Source: an uncultured Saprospiraceae bacterium (lineage in GTDB: Bacteria; Bacteroidota; Bacteroidia; Chitinophagales; Saprospiraceae). From it: a stretch of DNA of 45,685 nt. Each line of letters starts with the position of its first letter. Position 1 is the stretch's first letter. The stretch is taken from contig CAKUWM010000002.1 in NCBI GenBank assembly GCA_934699305.1, positions 1 to 45,685 on the forward strand, in the 5' to 3' direction. This document shows, piece after piece, positions 26,079 through 34,679 of the stretch. The position numbers were made by a program, and so were the translations under genes. The notes under the pieces were generated by a model that did no database searches, had not been told where the DNA came from, and saw only the letters and a list, made by a program, of their open reading frames with translations.

Positions 26079-27097
26079 TCCGGTTGAAATATTGGGTTTC
26101 GGATAAAATTTATATCTGTCAAACTATTTAAAAAACGAATTAAGTCATTACGCTCCACTTCGGAAAGGCTAAAACCCTTGATCAACGGACTCTTTGATGG
26201 GTACGGAAATCCGCCTTTTTCATACCCGCGGATGACGTCGCTTAGCGTAGCTACACTACCATCATGCATATAGGGCGCCGAAAAGGCCACATTTCGCAAA
26301 CCTGGAACCTTATACTTGCCCAGGTCTTCCTCCTTTAAGGTTAACCTATATCGTCCATCTTCGGGGTTATCGGAATATTGTCCATTATTCTCAAATGAGT
26401 AATTAGTCAAATTGACTCCACTATGACACTGTGTACACCCACACCGCTCACTTTCAAACAATTCCAAACCCCGTCGAGCACTCGCTGAAAGAGCACTCTT
26501 CTGACCTGATAAATACTTATCATAATCACTTTGCGCACTGATGAGGCTTCGCTCAAAACAAGCGAGTGCCCTTGTAACGACATAGGCATCCGGCATACGA
26601 CCATAAGCCTTCATCGCCATATCGATGTACTCGGGATTCTGGTTGACTCGTCGGACTATGGCCGGCATATTAAAGTTAAATTCATTGTGCTCCTGAATGG
26701 GCACCAATATTTGCATTTCGATAGTGGGTACACCACCGGCACCGGTATAATATGGTTGATAAGCCAAATTGATGAGGGGCGGCACATTAAGCGTCGTGTT
26801 GAGATCATTAACACCTTTTGTAAATGCTTTATTATCACCAAAAGCAAAGGTTTGGTGGTGACAGGATGCACAACTCTTTGTACTATCATAGGAAAATAAG
26901 GGATCATAAAACAATCTCTTCCCAAGTTTCCACCTATCCTGCGTAAATTGATTGTCTTCCGGTTGTGGCACAGCCTCAAAATGCGCCGGGACTTCCATCA
27001 ATTCCGGAAAGTTGATTATTTCCTCTTTGTTACAGGAAAGAAATAAAAAAACCAATAATACCGATACGGTTAGTGTGTATGTTTTAATACGTAACAA
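26075..27097 (-). CDS. mbnH-like: Dihaem cytochrome c peroxidase / MauG-family lipoprotein (MbnH-like)
   Basis: 340 residues with a lipoprotein signal (VSVLLVFLFLSC, Cys22). Two c-type haem motifs are present, CASCH (76-80) and CTQCH (221-225), along with the family features RLFYDPLFSYDSTKSCASCHHQTFAF, PLINLAYQPYYTGAGG and NVAFSAPYMHDGS. This matches bacterial cytochrome c peroxidase / MauG proteins. It is immediately downstream of an MbnP-family gene, which it overlaps by 14 bases, the pairing described for MbnH. In that system MbnH oxidises a Trp of MbnP to kynurenine to build a copper site. The same chemistry here is inferred. It should be anchored in the periplasm. Confidence 0.88.
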   Translation of the reverse strand: MLRIKTYTLTVSVLLVFLFLSCNKEEIINFPELMEVPAHFEAVPQPEDNQFTQDRWKLGKRLFYDPLFSYDSTKSCASCHHQTFAFGDNKAFTKGVNDLNTTLNVPPLINLAYQPYYTGAGGVPTIEMQILVPIQEHNEFNFNMPAIVRRVNQNPEYIDMAMKAYGRMPDAYVVTRALACFERSLISAQSDYDKYLSGQKSALSASARRGLELFESERCGCTQCHSGVNLTNYSFENNGQYSDNPEDGRYRLTLKEEDLGKYKVPGLRNVAFSAPYMHDGSVATLSDVIRGYEKGGFPYPSKSPLIKGFSLSEVERNDLIRFLNSLTDINFIRNPIFQPE

Positions 27098-28043
27098 GAC
27101 GCTGAACCATCATTGGATGCCCCTTGCGGTACATCGTGACAAAATAGATTCCGGGAATCATATCACTGGTTTTGATTGCTGAACCATCTTTCATATTCCG
27201 GATTGTATTTATTGTTCTGCCATAGATATCGGAAACAACGATATCAAATTCTTCCTTTGCTGTAGTATGTATGATTACTTCTCCCTGACCGAAGTGAATC
27301 AAGTTGGGCTGTAACTGAAAAGTTGTATGTTGTATCGTCTTATTTGACGCTGTTTTATCCCAGCTAAATACATACTTTTGAAAGTTCTCAGCCAACTTTA
27401 TGGCAAACTTAGTAGGTCCATGATAAAATATTCCGATGGAAGCATCCAACTGAAGCATGGCCATGTCATAATCCCCACGTATAGGAATATTCAATTCACC
27501 ATTGGATGCGTCCACATCCATATAAATTTCCTGTTGTCTATAGTTCTCATTACCGAGTGTATGTATCTGAAATGGACTTTCAAACTGATTGCCTCCTTCT
27601 CCTTCCAAAGCGATAAAGTTGTATCCGGAAGCCCATCCCCAGTGCATTGCGGGCTCCTTAAGTGCCAGTGGATGACCTTCGGGATAGACGGATGGATCCG
27701 CATTGTTATGGGCAGGATCGACTCCGATATGGAAAATTACTTTTTCCAAATGTTGTACATCAAATACACCCAACTCAAAGGAAGACCTTTTGGTAACATC
27801 GGCAAGAATCCAATAATTGTCCACAGGAGTAACCTTTCCTCCGTCGTGTACCAACGAAATTTCTGAAATATAATATTCTAATCGCGTTATTTTAAAGGGT
27901 GTATTGAGATCATTATTGCCGGTATTTTCTAACGTGAATGGATTGCCACCCAGATAGTGATTGATATTAAAAAAAACTTTATTTTGAGCTTGCGACAAAG
28001 TGATGACACTGCTCAGTATAAAAAGTAGTAGGTTTTTTCTCAT
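27084..28043 (-). CDS. mbnP-like: MbnP-family copper protein with a T9SS-type C-terminal tail
   Basis: 319 residues with signal peptide MRKNLLLFILSSVITLSQAQ. Family landmarks are RLEYYISEISL (54-64), HIGVDPAHNNADPS (105-118) and the conserved PAMHWGWASGYNFIALEG (131-148) with Trp135 and Trp137. One of these is a candidate for the kynurenine-forming Trp by analogy with characterised MbnP; I cannot assign which. Residues about 240-319 (LQPNLIHFGQGEVIIHT...VVSDIYGRTINTIRN...MIPGIYFVTMYRKG) form a T9SS type A-like sorting domain, so the protein may be exported past the outer membrane. It is the first gene of the operon with the peroxidase and globin. Confidence 0.88.
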   Translation of the reverse strand: MRKNLLLFILSSVITLSQAQNKVFFNINHYLGGNPFTLENTGNNDLNTPFKITRLEYYISEISLVHDGGKVTPVDNYWILADVTKRSSFELGVFDVQHLEKVIFHIGVDPAHNNADPSVYPEGHPLALKEPAMHWGWASGYNFIALEGEGGNQFESPFQIHTLGNENYRQQEIYMDVDASNGELNIPIRGDYDMAMLQLDASIGIFYHGPTKFAIKLAENFQKYVFSWDKTASNKTIQHTTFQLQPNLIHFGQGEVIIHTTAKEEFDIVVSDIYGRTINTIRNMKDGSAIKTSDMIPGIYFVTMYRKGHPMMVQRLVTY

Positions 28044-28081
28044 AGGTAAGACTAAATTATAATACTCGTTAATATTTTACA

Positions 28082-28115
28082 CAAATCTACACTTTTTATT
28101 TATAAATAAATCAAA
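28082..28115 (-). promoter_or_regulatory. Candidate promoter for the mbnP operon
   Basis: On the minus strand TTTG (28115-28112) is followed 22 bases later by TAGATTTG (28089-28082), an exact TAnnTTTG element 38 bases before the ATG. The spacer is slightly longer than the usual 19-20. Confidence 0.5.
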
Positions 28116-28265
28116 ATCACCACATTGAGTATTGTTCCTCCTTAAAATATTCCTTTTTTTACCACTACGTTTAGTTTTTTTCTCTTAAAGCACTTTATTC
28201 AATCCGAATTTATCGTAAACACAATCCAGCATAACACAACTTCTATCACGATAATTTCAACAAGA

Positions 28266-28297
28266 TTTGAAAACTAAGGGGTATTTTCCTAACTTTG
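28266..28297 (+). promoter_or_regulatory. Consensus Bacteroidota promoter for the AhpD-like / uvrD operon
   Basis: TTTG (28266-28269), a 20-base spacer and TAACTTTG (28290-28297) match TTTG-N19/20-TAnnTTTG very well. Transcription would start near 28303, leaving a leader of about 108 bases before the ATG at 28411. Confidence 0.7.
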
Positions 28298-28410
28298 TCG
28301 ATTGTAACAAATCTGAAAGGTTTCCAACTATTCATAATTAAACTTCGCATCGCTAAACCTGTTTATTATACTTTGACTTACCCATAATTAATAAATCAAT
28401 ATTCAGCAAA

Positions 28411-28755
28411 ATGTCAGCTATTCAAGAATTTAACGACTATCGAAGCCGCATGAACGATAGGATCATGGCACAAGACAACAAGGTTATCAAGCGTTTTTGG
28501 AGTTTGGACAATCAGACTTACCAGGCTGAAGCGCTGGATGTTCGGACAAAGGAGATGCTTGGGCTCGTGGCTTCCATGGTGTTGCGCTGCGATGATTGTA
28601 TCAAGTATCATTTACAACGTTGTCATGAAGAAGGTATTTCGACGGAAGAGATTTTTGAGATTCTGTCTGTTGCCATCATTGTTGGAGGTTCAATATGTAT
28701 CCCGCATACGCGAAGAGCTGTGGAGTTTTGGGACGAATTATTAAATAATAAATAA
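28411..28755 (+). CDS. Carboxymuconolactone decarboxylase / AhpD-like protein
   Basis: 114 residues, an all-helical fold. The motif LRCDDCIKYHLQRCHEEG (about 58-75) has the CxxC-x3-H pattern of AhpD-type peroxidatic or thiol-redox proteins. EIFEILSVAIIVGGSICIPHTRRAVEF matches the CMD family C-terminus. It is probably a small cytoplasmic thiol oxidoreductase rather than a true decarboxylase. It starts the operon with uvrD three bases downstream, under a good promoter. Confidence 0.9.
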   Translation: MSAIQEFNDYRSRMNDRIMAQDNKVIKRFWSLDNQTYQAEALDVRTKEMLGLVASMVLRCDDCIKYHLQRCHEEGISTEEIFEILSVAIIVGGSICIPHTRRAVEFWDELLNNK

Positions 28756-28758
28756 TAC

Positions 28759-31032
28759 ATGAAAACTATTTCTTTTTTGGACGAGCTCAATGAAGTTCAA
28801 TATAAGGCAGTCACAACCATCAACGGTCCTGTAATGGTTATTGCCGGGCCCGGATCCGGTAAGACGAGGGTCCTGACATATCGAATTGCCTATATGATGG
28901 AGCAAGGTATCAATCCCCGCAACATACTTACCTTAACATTTACCAATAAGGCGGCAAGAGAGATGAAAGAGCGACTTGAAAAAGTCGTAGGACCGCAATC
29001 CAACTATGTATGGGCAGGAACCTTTCACTCTATTTTTGCTAAAATTTTACGCATTGAAGCCGATAAAATCGGTTTTCCGCCCTCTTTTACAATATACGAT
29101 TCTGACGATACCAAATCTATGCTCAACCACATCGTCAAAGATCTACAGTTAGACTCCAAGCTCTATACCGCCAACTTGTTGTATAATCGCATTTCTTCTG
29201 CCAAAAGCCAACTTATTAGCCCGGCATCCTATCTCAATGATCACGTCTTGAATGAAGAAGATAAGGCAAAAAAGGTTCCCTTAGTCGGCCAAATTTATTA
29301 CAATTATGCCGAGCGATGTAAAAATGCGGGTGCAATGGATTTTGATGATTTACTTTTCAATACCTTTATTCTCTTTCATCGCAATCCGGACAATGTTCTT
29401 GAAAAATATCAACAGAAATTCAAGTACCTGCTCGTAGATGAATTTCAGGATACCAATTTCCTCCAATATGCTATCCTAAAAAAATTAATTAAATACCCCG
29501 GTAGTCAGCACAATTTGTGTATTGTGGGCGACGATGCGCAGAGTATTTACGCCTTTCGTGGAGCTACAATAGAAAATATACTCGATTTTAGCAAGGATTT
29601 TCCACAATTACAGACCTTTAAACTGGAACAAAATTACCGATCCGGTCAGTATATCGTCAACGCAGCTAATAATGTAATCAACTATAATCACCGCCAAATC
29701 AAAAAAGAAATATGGACTTCTCAGGCTGATTCTACTAAAATAACAGCCATCAGAGCTCTAACCGATAATGAAGAAAGCCGTAAGGTGGTAGATGCCATAT
29801 TTGAACATAAAAACAGAAATCACATCACCAATAGTGAAATTGCTATTTTGTACCGAACCAATGCCCAAAGCAGAAATTTTGAGGAACATTTGAGGCGCGC
29901 CAACATTCCATATAAGATTTATGGCGGTATGTCTTTCTATCAGCGGAAAGAAGTGAAAGATCTATTGGCTTATTTCAGGCTCGTAGTCAATCTAAAAGAT
30001 GAAGAGGCTTTTCGGCGTATCGTCAATATTCCAAAGAGAGGAATCGGCGACACCTCCATTGATAAGTTGCTCAACTATGCTCATGAACACAACATTACAG
30101 TGTGGGATGCCATAGATGCGGCCATCGTTACCGGCAAGGCACAAGCATCTTTATTGGAATTTAAAAAGTTAATCCTTCAAGCCAACCAATTTTCTTTGAG
30201 CAATGATGCCGATAAAGTGGCAGAACTGGTGTATCAGAAATCTGATATGGCCAAAATGTATAAAGAGGATAAGACCAATGAAGGAAAGAGCCGTATGGAA
30301 AACATAATTGCTCTCATGGATGGTATTCAGGGATTTGTTGATAACGATGAGGTTGTCTTAGACGATGATGGTGAAATATTGGTGGAGAAAAGTCGTGGAA
30401 TGGTGGAATATCTACAGAGTATCTCTTTAATTACAGACTTTGATAACGAGTCTTCCGACGGGGATCATGTCAACTTAATGTCGGTTCACTCCTCTAAGGG
30501 TTTGGAATTTGATAGCGTCTTTGTGGTAGGATTAGAAGAAAAGTTGTTTCCTTCCTTTATGTCGCTGCACCAGGAATCATTGATTGATGAAGAAAGAAGA
30601 TTGTTTTATGTCGCCATCACGCGTGCCCGTAAATTACTAACGCTTACTTATGCCAACAGTAGAACGCAATTTGGAAATATTGTGTTTAACAAGCCGAGTA
30701 GGTTTTTGGAAGAAATTGGTGATGACAACTTAGCCTCCTCTATACATCAGCCAAGAAACTTAATGCAAGAAAGAGATACTCGTTCAAAGGTTATGGGTTC
30801 ATTTACTAAAAAACCGATTCATCAAGCAGCACAAACTCAATTTAATATTGTCGCTAGTCCAATATCTGCATTTCAGCCCGGAGTTAAAGTATTGCATCCT
30901 AGATTTGGTTATGGAAAGATAATTTCGCTTGAAGGACAAGCCGATGCCAGAATGGCTGTTATCCACTTCGATACTTTCAGTGATGATAACAAGCGAATTT
31001 TGTTGAAATTTGCTAAGATGCAAGCTTTATAA
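28759..31032 (+). CDS. uvrD/pcrA: UvrD/PcrA-type 3'-5' DNA helicase
   Basis: 757 residues, the normal length. All superfamily 1 motifs are visible: Q-motif ELNEVQYKAV, Walker A AGPGSGKTRVLTYRIA, motif Ia LTLTFTNKAAREMKERL, Walker B YLLVDEFQDTN, motif III VGDDAQSIYAFRGA, motif IV EQNYRSGQ, motif V VHSSKGLEFDSVFVVGLEE, motif VI EERRLFYVAITRARK. The C-terminal 60 residues (PGVKVLHPRFGYGKIISLEG...AVIHFD) form the Tudor-like RNA-polymerase-binding domain of PcrA. It acts in nucleotide excision repair and removes RecA or stalled polymerase. It is co-transcribed with the AhpD-like gene. Confidence 0.97.
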   Translation: MKTISFLDELNEVQYKAVTTINGPVMVIAGPGSGKTRVLTYRIAYMMEQGINPRNILTLTFTNKAAREMKERLEKVVGPQSNYVWAGTFHSIFAKILRIEADKIGFPPSFTIYDSDDTKSMLNHIVKDLQLDSKLYTANLLYNRISSAKSQLISPASYLNDHVLNEEDKAKKVPLVGQIYYNYAERCKNAGAMDFDDLLFNTFILFHRNPDNVLEKYQQKFKYLLVDEFQDTNFLQYAILKKLIKYPGSQHNLCIVGDDAQSIYAFRGATIENILDFSKDFPQLQTFKLEQNYRSGQYIVNAANNVINYNHRQIKKEIWTSQADSTKITAIRALTDNEESRKVVDAIFEHKNRNHITNSEIAILYRTNAQSRNFEEHLRRANIPYKIYGGMSFYQRKEVKDLLAYFRLVVNLKDEEAFRRIVNIPKRGIGDTSIDKLLNYAHEHNITVWDAIDAAIVTGKAQASLLEFKKLILQANQFSLSNDADKVAELVYQKSDMAKMYKEDKTNEGKSRMENIIALMDGIQGFVDNDEVVLDDDGEILVEKSRGMVEYLQSISLITDFDNESSDGDHVNLMSVHSSKGLEFDSVFVVGLEEKLFPSFMSLHQESLIDEERRLFYVAITRARKLLTLTYANSRTQFGNIVFNKPSRFLEEIGDDNLASSIHQPRNLMQERDTRSKVMGSFTKKPIHQAAQTQFNIVASPISAFQPGVKVLHPRFGYGKIISLEGQADARMAVIHFDTFSDDNKRILLKFAKMQAL

Positions 31033-31150
31033 TATAAGTACATACAAATTAGGTTACATTTCTAACCCGTATTCTTACATAAATGAAGACGATATTACAT
31101 TTAAAGCATGGTCTTAGCTATACCAGTCCAAACTATGTTTCATAATAAAT

Positions 31151-31166
31151 TGTTCCACGTGAAACA
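31151..31166 (+). other. parS: parS centromere site
   Basis: TGTTCCACGTGAAACA matches the bacterial ParB-binding consensus TGTTNCACGTGAAACA at every position. It lies in the uvrD-thrA gap. ParB/ParA chromosome segregation sites cluster near the replication origin, so this site is positional evidence. parA and parB themselves are not in the window. Confidence 0.88.
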
Positions 31167-31272
31167 TTTTTTATATATTAAAAAATTAAATGTCTTAAAA
31201 ATGACATCTATTTCGTTATTTGTATAAAATATATAACAAAAATATTTCATATTTGCCTGATAAAATCATTTT

Positions 31273-33735
31273 ATGAAAGTACTTAAGTTCGGCGGCTCTT
31301 CTCTTGCCACAGGCGAAAGGATAAAAAATGTCGCTCAAATTATTTGTAAAGCAAAGAGTAAAAAAAATCAACTCATCGTCGTCGTATCCGCTTTTAGCGG
31401 AATTACTGATTTACTTATCCGCTGTGGACAATTAGCCCAAAAAGGTAATAAACAATATGAACAACTCCTTTCCAATATTTCTGAAAGATGCATTCAAATT
31501 AATAATGAACTTTTTCCACATAGTTCAGACAATGCATTGTTAGACCAACATCTCACTACCCTTTTAGAAGAATTATCCGGATTACTCAATGGTATTTATC
31601 TACTGCGCGAACTATCCGATCGTTCACAGGCATTATTAGTTTCATTCGGAGAAAGAATTTCAGCTACTACACTATCCTACTATTTAAATTCTATAGATAA
31701 TCCTTCAGAATATATCGATGCAAGAAATTTCATAAAGACAGATTCCAACTTTCTCAAGGCAAGAGTTGATTTCCTGGCAACACACCATCTCATCCGAGAA
31801 CACTTCAAAAACAAAAAAAATATATCCATTGTAACCGGCTTTATTTCCTCTAATCACGAAGGGACGACCACTGTATTAGGCCGAGGTGGCTCGGATTATT
31901 CTGCCTCAATTTTTGGCGCAGCGCTATCTTCCAAAGTGATTGAAATATGGACTGATGTCAATGGTGTCATGAGCGCCGATCCAAGAAAAGTAACGGACGC
32001 TTTTACCATCCCTCAGCTTACTTATGACGAAGCATCGGAAATAAGCCATTTTGGAGCTAAAGTAATTTATCCGCCTTCTATTATTCCGGCAAAGCAGGTA
32101 CATATACCCATCCTGATTAAAAATTCATTTCAACCATCCCACCCCGGAACTATTATCAATCATGATAAAACGCTAGTCCAATCGATTCTGAAAGGTGTAA
32201 CTTCTATTCCCAATGTTTCTTTGATTACACTCTCAGGAGGTGGATTGGTTGGTGTGCCCGGTAGCGCAGCTAAATTATTTCAGGCACTTTCCCAATACAA
32301 CATAAATATAATCCTCATTTCTCAAGGTTCATCTGAAAACTCAATCTCATACGTCATATCTTCCCATGAAGTAGAACAAGCTGTCATTGCTCAAAACAAA
32401 GCCTTTGAAAAAGAAATTTTAGCGGGCATCATTGAAGAAGCCAAAGTCCAGAACAACCTGTGTATCATATCCATTGTTGGTGAAAACATGTACCGTACGC
32501 CTGGTATCGCAGGCAAAATGTTTAGAACTCTCGGTACCAATGGTATTAATGTATTTGCCATTGCTCAGGGTTCAAGCGAATTAAATATTTCCGCCGTTAT
32601 TCACATCGACAATGAAATTAAAGGATTGCAACTGCTCCATGAAATGTTCTTCCTTTCCAAAAATATTCGTATCAACTTATTCTTAGCTGGAACCGGTTTG
32701 ATAGCATCTACTTTACTCAGACAAATAGAAAAGCAAAATGCATATCTAAAACAACATAAAAATATTGAAATCAAACTCATCGGCATCACCAATACTTCTA
32801 AAATGTACTTCCAGAAAGAAGGAATTTCCTTAAAAAACTGGAAAAAAGAACTCAATCAAGAAGGAAATTTATCCAACAATACCACGTTTGTCAATATGTG
32901 CATTGAAGCGAATCTACCCAATTCTATATTTGTTGATTGTACAGCCTCTGGTGATATACCTTCACATTTTGAACGAATTCTAAATCATAGTATATCCATC
33001 AGTACACCCAATAAAATATCTGTGTCTGAAGATTTCAATACCTATTCTTTACTAAAAGAAACAGCGAGAAAAAACAACGCATTATTCTGCTATGAAACAA
33101 CTGTTGGTGCCGGATTACCAATCCTAACAACCCTCAATAATTTATTGGAAAGTGGCGATAAAATATTGTCTATCGAAGGTGTTTTCAGTGGATCTGTATC
33201 CTATATATTTAATACCTTTTCAGACAAAATTCCGTTTTCAGACGTCGTTGAAGATGCATCGAAAAAAGGTTATACTGAACCTGATCCAAGAATTGATTTA
33301 AACGGAATAGACGTAACACGTAAATTAACCATACTGAGTAGGGAGGCAGGTTTTAATCTCAAAAAGAAAGATTTCAAAGTAAAGAAATTTTTGCCAAAAG
33401 CCATACAACAGGCTAAAACAATGGATGAATTTTGGATGGAAATAAACAAGGCGAATGAATACTTCGAAAGCTTGGCAACCAAGGCGAAAAATGATAAATC
33501 CAAATTGCGTTTTATTGGAACCATTACGAAGGATTCTGCCCAATTAGCTCTCAAATCAGTGAATAAAAAAAGTCCGTTTTATCACCTTAACGGAAGCGAC
33601 AATATGATCGTTTTTACAACGGAAAGATATAAAGACAGACCCTTGGTAATACAAGGTCCGGGAGCAGGAGCTGAAGTTACTGCATCCGGAATTTTTGCAG
33701 AAATACTTTCCATTATTTCATTTATAAAAGATTAA
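31273..33735 (+). CDS. thrA: Bifunctional aspartokinase I / homoserine dehydrogenase I
   Basis: 820 residues, the same length as E. coli ThrA. The aspartokinase domain (about 1-290) starts KVLKFGGSSLATGERI and holds TVLGRGGSDYSAS and EIWTDVNGVMSADPR. Two ACT domains follow (about 310-460; SLITLSGGGLVGVPGSAAKLF and CIISIVGENMYRTPGIAGKMF), the usual site of threonine feedback inhibition. The homoserine dehydrogenase domain (about 465-820) has NLFLAGTGLIASTLLRQI, ETTVGAGLPILTTL, GVFSGSVSYIFN and GYTEPDPRIDLNGIDVTRKL. It makes aspartyl phosphate and reduces aspartate semialdehyde to homoserine. It is the first gene of thrABC, with thrB two bases on. No leader peptide rich in Thr or Ile codons is visible upstream. 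Confidence 0.97.
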   Translation: MKVLKFGGSSLATGERIKNVAQIICKAKSKKNQLIVVVSAFSGITDLLIRCGQLAQKGNKQYEQLLSNISERCIQINNELFPHSSDNALLDQHLTTLLEELSGLLNGIYLLRELSDRSQALLVSFGERISATTLSYYLNSIDNPSEYIDARNFIKTDSNFLKARVDFLATHHLIREHFKNKKNISIVTGFISSNHEGTTTVLGRGGSDYSASIFGAALSSKVIEIWTDVNGVMSADPRKVTDAFTIPQLTYDEASEISHFGAKVIYPPSIIPAKQVHIPILIKNSFQPSHPGTIINHDKTLVQSILKGVTSIPNVSLITLSGGGLVGVPGSAAKLFQALSQYNINIILISQGSSENSISYVISSHEVEQAVIAQNKAFEKEILAGIIEEAKVQNNLCIISIVGENMYRTPGIAGKMFRTLGTNGINVFAIAQGSSELNISAVIHIDNEIKGLQLLHEMFFLSKNIRINLFLAGTGLIASTLLRQIEKQNAYLKQHKNIEIKLIGITNTSKMYFQKEGISLKNWKKELNQEGNLSNNTTFVNMCIEANLPNSIFVDCTASGDIPSHFERILNHSISISTPNKISVSEDFNTYSLLKETARKNNALFCYETTVGAGLPILTTLNNLLESGDKILSIEGVFSGSVSYIFNTFSDKIPFSDVVEDASKKGYTEPDPRIDLNGIDVTRKLTILSREAGFNLKKKDFKVKKFLPKAIQQAKTMDEFWMEINKANEYFESLATKAKNDKSKLRFIGTITKDSAQLALKSVNKKSPFYHLNGSDNMIVFTTERYKDRPLVIQGPGAGAEVTASGIFAEILSIISFIKD

Positions 33736-33737
33736 TT

Positions 33738-34670
33738 ATGTCATCGGGCATCAAAGTATTTGCACCTGCCAGCACCTCAAATTTAGCTTGTGGTTTTGAT
33801 TCTCTGGGTATAGCTTTAGAAAAACCGGGTGATAATATCATATTTAGAAAAACAGATTCAAAAGGTTTAAAAATTACCAAAATAATAGGAGCTGATAGAA
33901 AATTACCCACCGATATTCAACAAAATACAGCCGGAGTTGCTGCAATGGCATTATTGAAACATGTTGATATGGAAAATATCGGTATAGATATGGAAATCCA
34001 CAAAAATATGCCTTCGGGAAGTGGATTGGGTTCAAGTGCAGCAAGTGCCGCAGCCGCTGTCTTAGGTATTAACACAATTCTAAATTTAGGACTTACTAAG
34101 AGGGAATTATTGCCTTTTGCCGTGCAAGGAGAAATGGTTGCATCCGGAAGTATTCATGCAGACAATATAGCACCATCCCTCCTTGGAGGAATGATATTTA
34201 TACGGGATAATCAAAGTCTGGATATATACAAACTTCCTTATATACCCGGTATTTACCTAGCAATGGTTCATCCTAATATCACCATTATGACAAAGGAAGC
34301 AAGGGCAATTCTTTCTCCTACGATAACACTCAAACAACATATACAACAAGCGGCAAACTTAGCTGCATTCGTTTTAGCCACTTATACTTCTGATATAGAT
34401 CTATTGTCAAAATCAATTCAAGATGTCGTCATCGAACCGCAAAGAGCTGGTCTTATACCTCATTTTTATGAGGTCAAAGAAGCTGCTTTAAATCAAGGAG
34501 CTTTAGGCTGTAGCATCAGTGGTGCCGGACCTTCCTTATTTGCTTTATGTTCCAATAGCCTTATTGCTGATGAAGTTGCTATTACAATGAAAAAAACTTT
34601 TGAAAATCACAATATTCAAGCATCGTCATTTGTTTCTCCTATCAATCATGAAGGTGCAATAATTATATAA
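33738..34670 (+). CDS. thrB: Homoserine kinase
   Basis: 310 residues, GHMP kinase family. The motifs are FAPASTSNLACGFDSLGIAL (substrate), MPSGSGLGSSAASAAAAV (ATP-binding glycine-serine loop, about 94-111) and GALGCSISGAGPSLFAL (about 255-271). It phosphorylates homoserine for threonine synthase. It sits between thrA (two-base gap) and thrC (nine-base gap), a standard thrABC operon. The length and motifs look complete. Confidence 0.97.
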   Translation: MSSGIKVFAPASTSNLACGFDSLGIALEKPGDNIIFRKTDSKGLKITKIIGADRKLPTDIQQNTAGVAAMALLKHVDMENIGIDMEIHKNMPSGSGLGSSAASAAAAVLGINTILNLGLTKRELLPFAVQGEMVASGSIHADNIAPSLLGGMIFIRDNQSLDIYKLPYIPGIYLAMVHPNITIMTKEARAILSPTITLKQHIQQAANLAAFVLATYTSDIDLLSKSIQDVVIEPQRAGLIPHFYEVKEAALNQGALGCSISGAGPSLFALCSNSLIADEVAITMKKTFENHNIQASSFVSPINHEGAIII

Positions 34671-34679
34671 ACATATACC

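Larger units (their letters stand above)
28044..28410. other. Divergent intergenic region with two promoters
   Basis: AT-rich gap between the mbnP operon (minus) and the AhpD-like / uvrD operon (plus). Beyond the two promoter candidates listed separately, I see no gene, repeat or strong hairpin. Confidence 0.6.

Noticed and set aside
31201..31227. Mini-ORF MTSISLFV upstream of thrA as a threonine leader peptide
   Set aside because: It has only one Thr and one Ile codon and no following attenuator hairpin, so attenuation is not supported.
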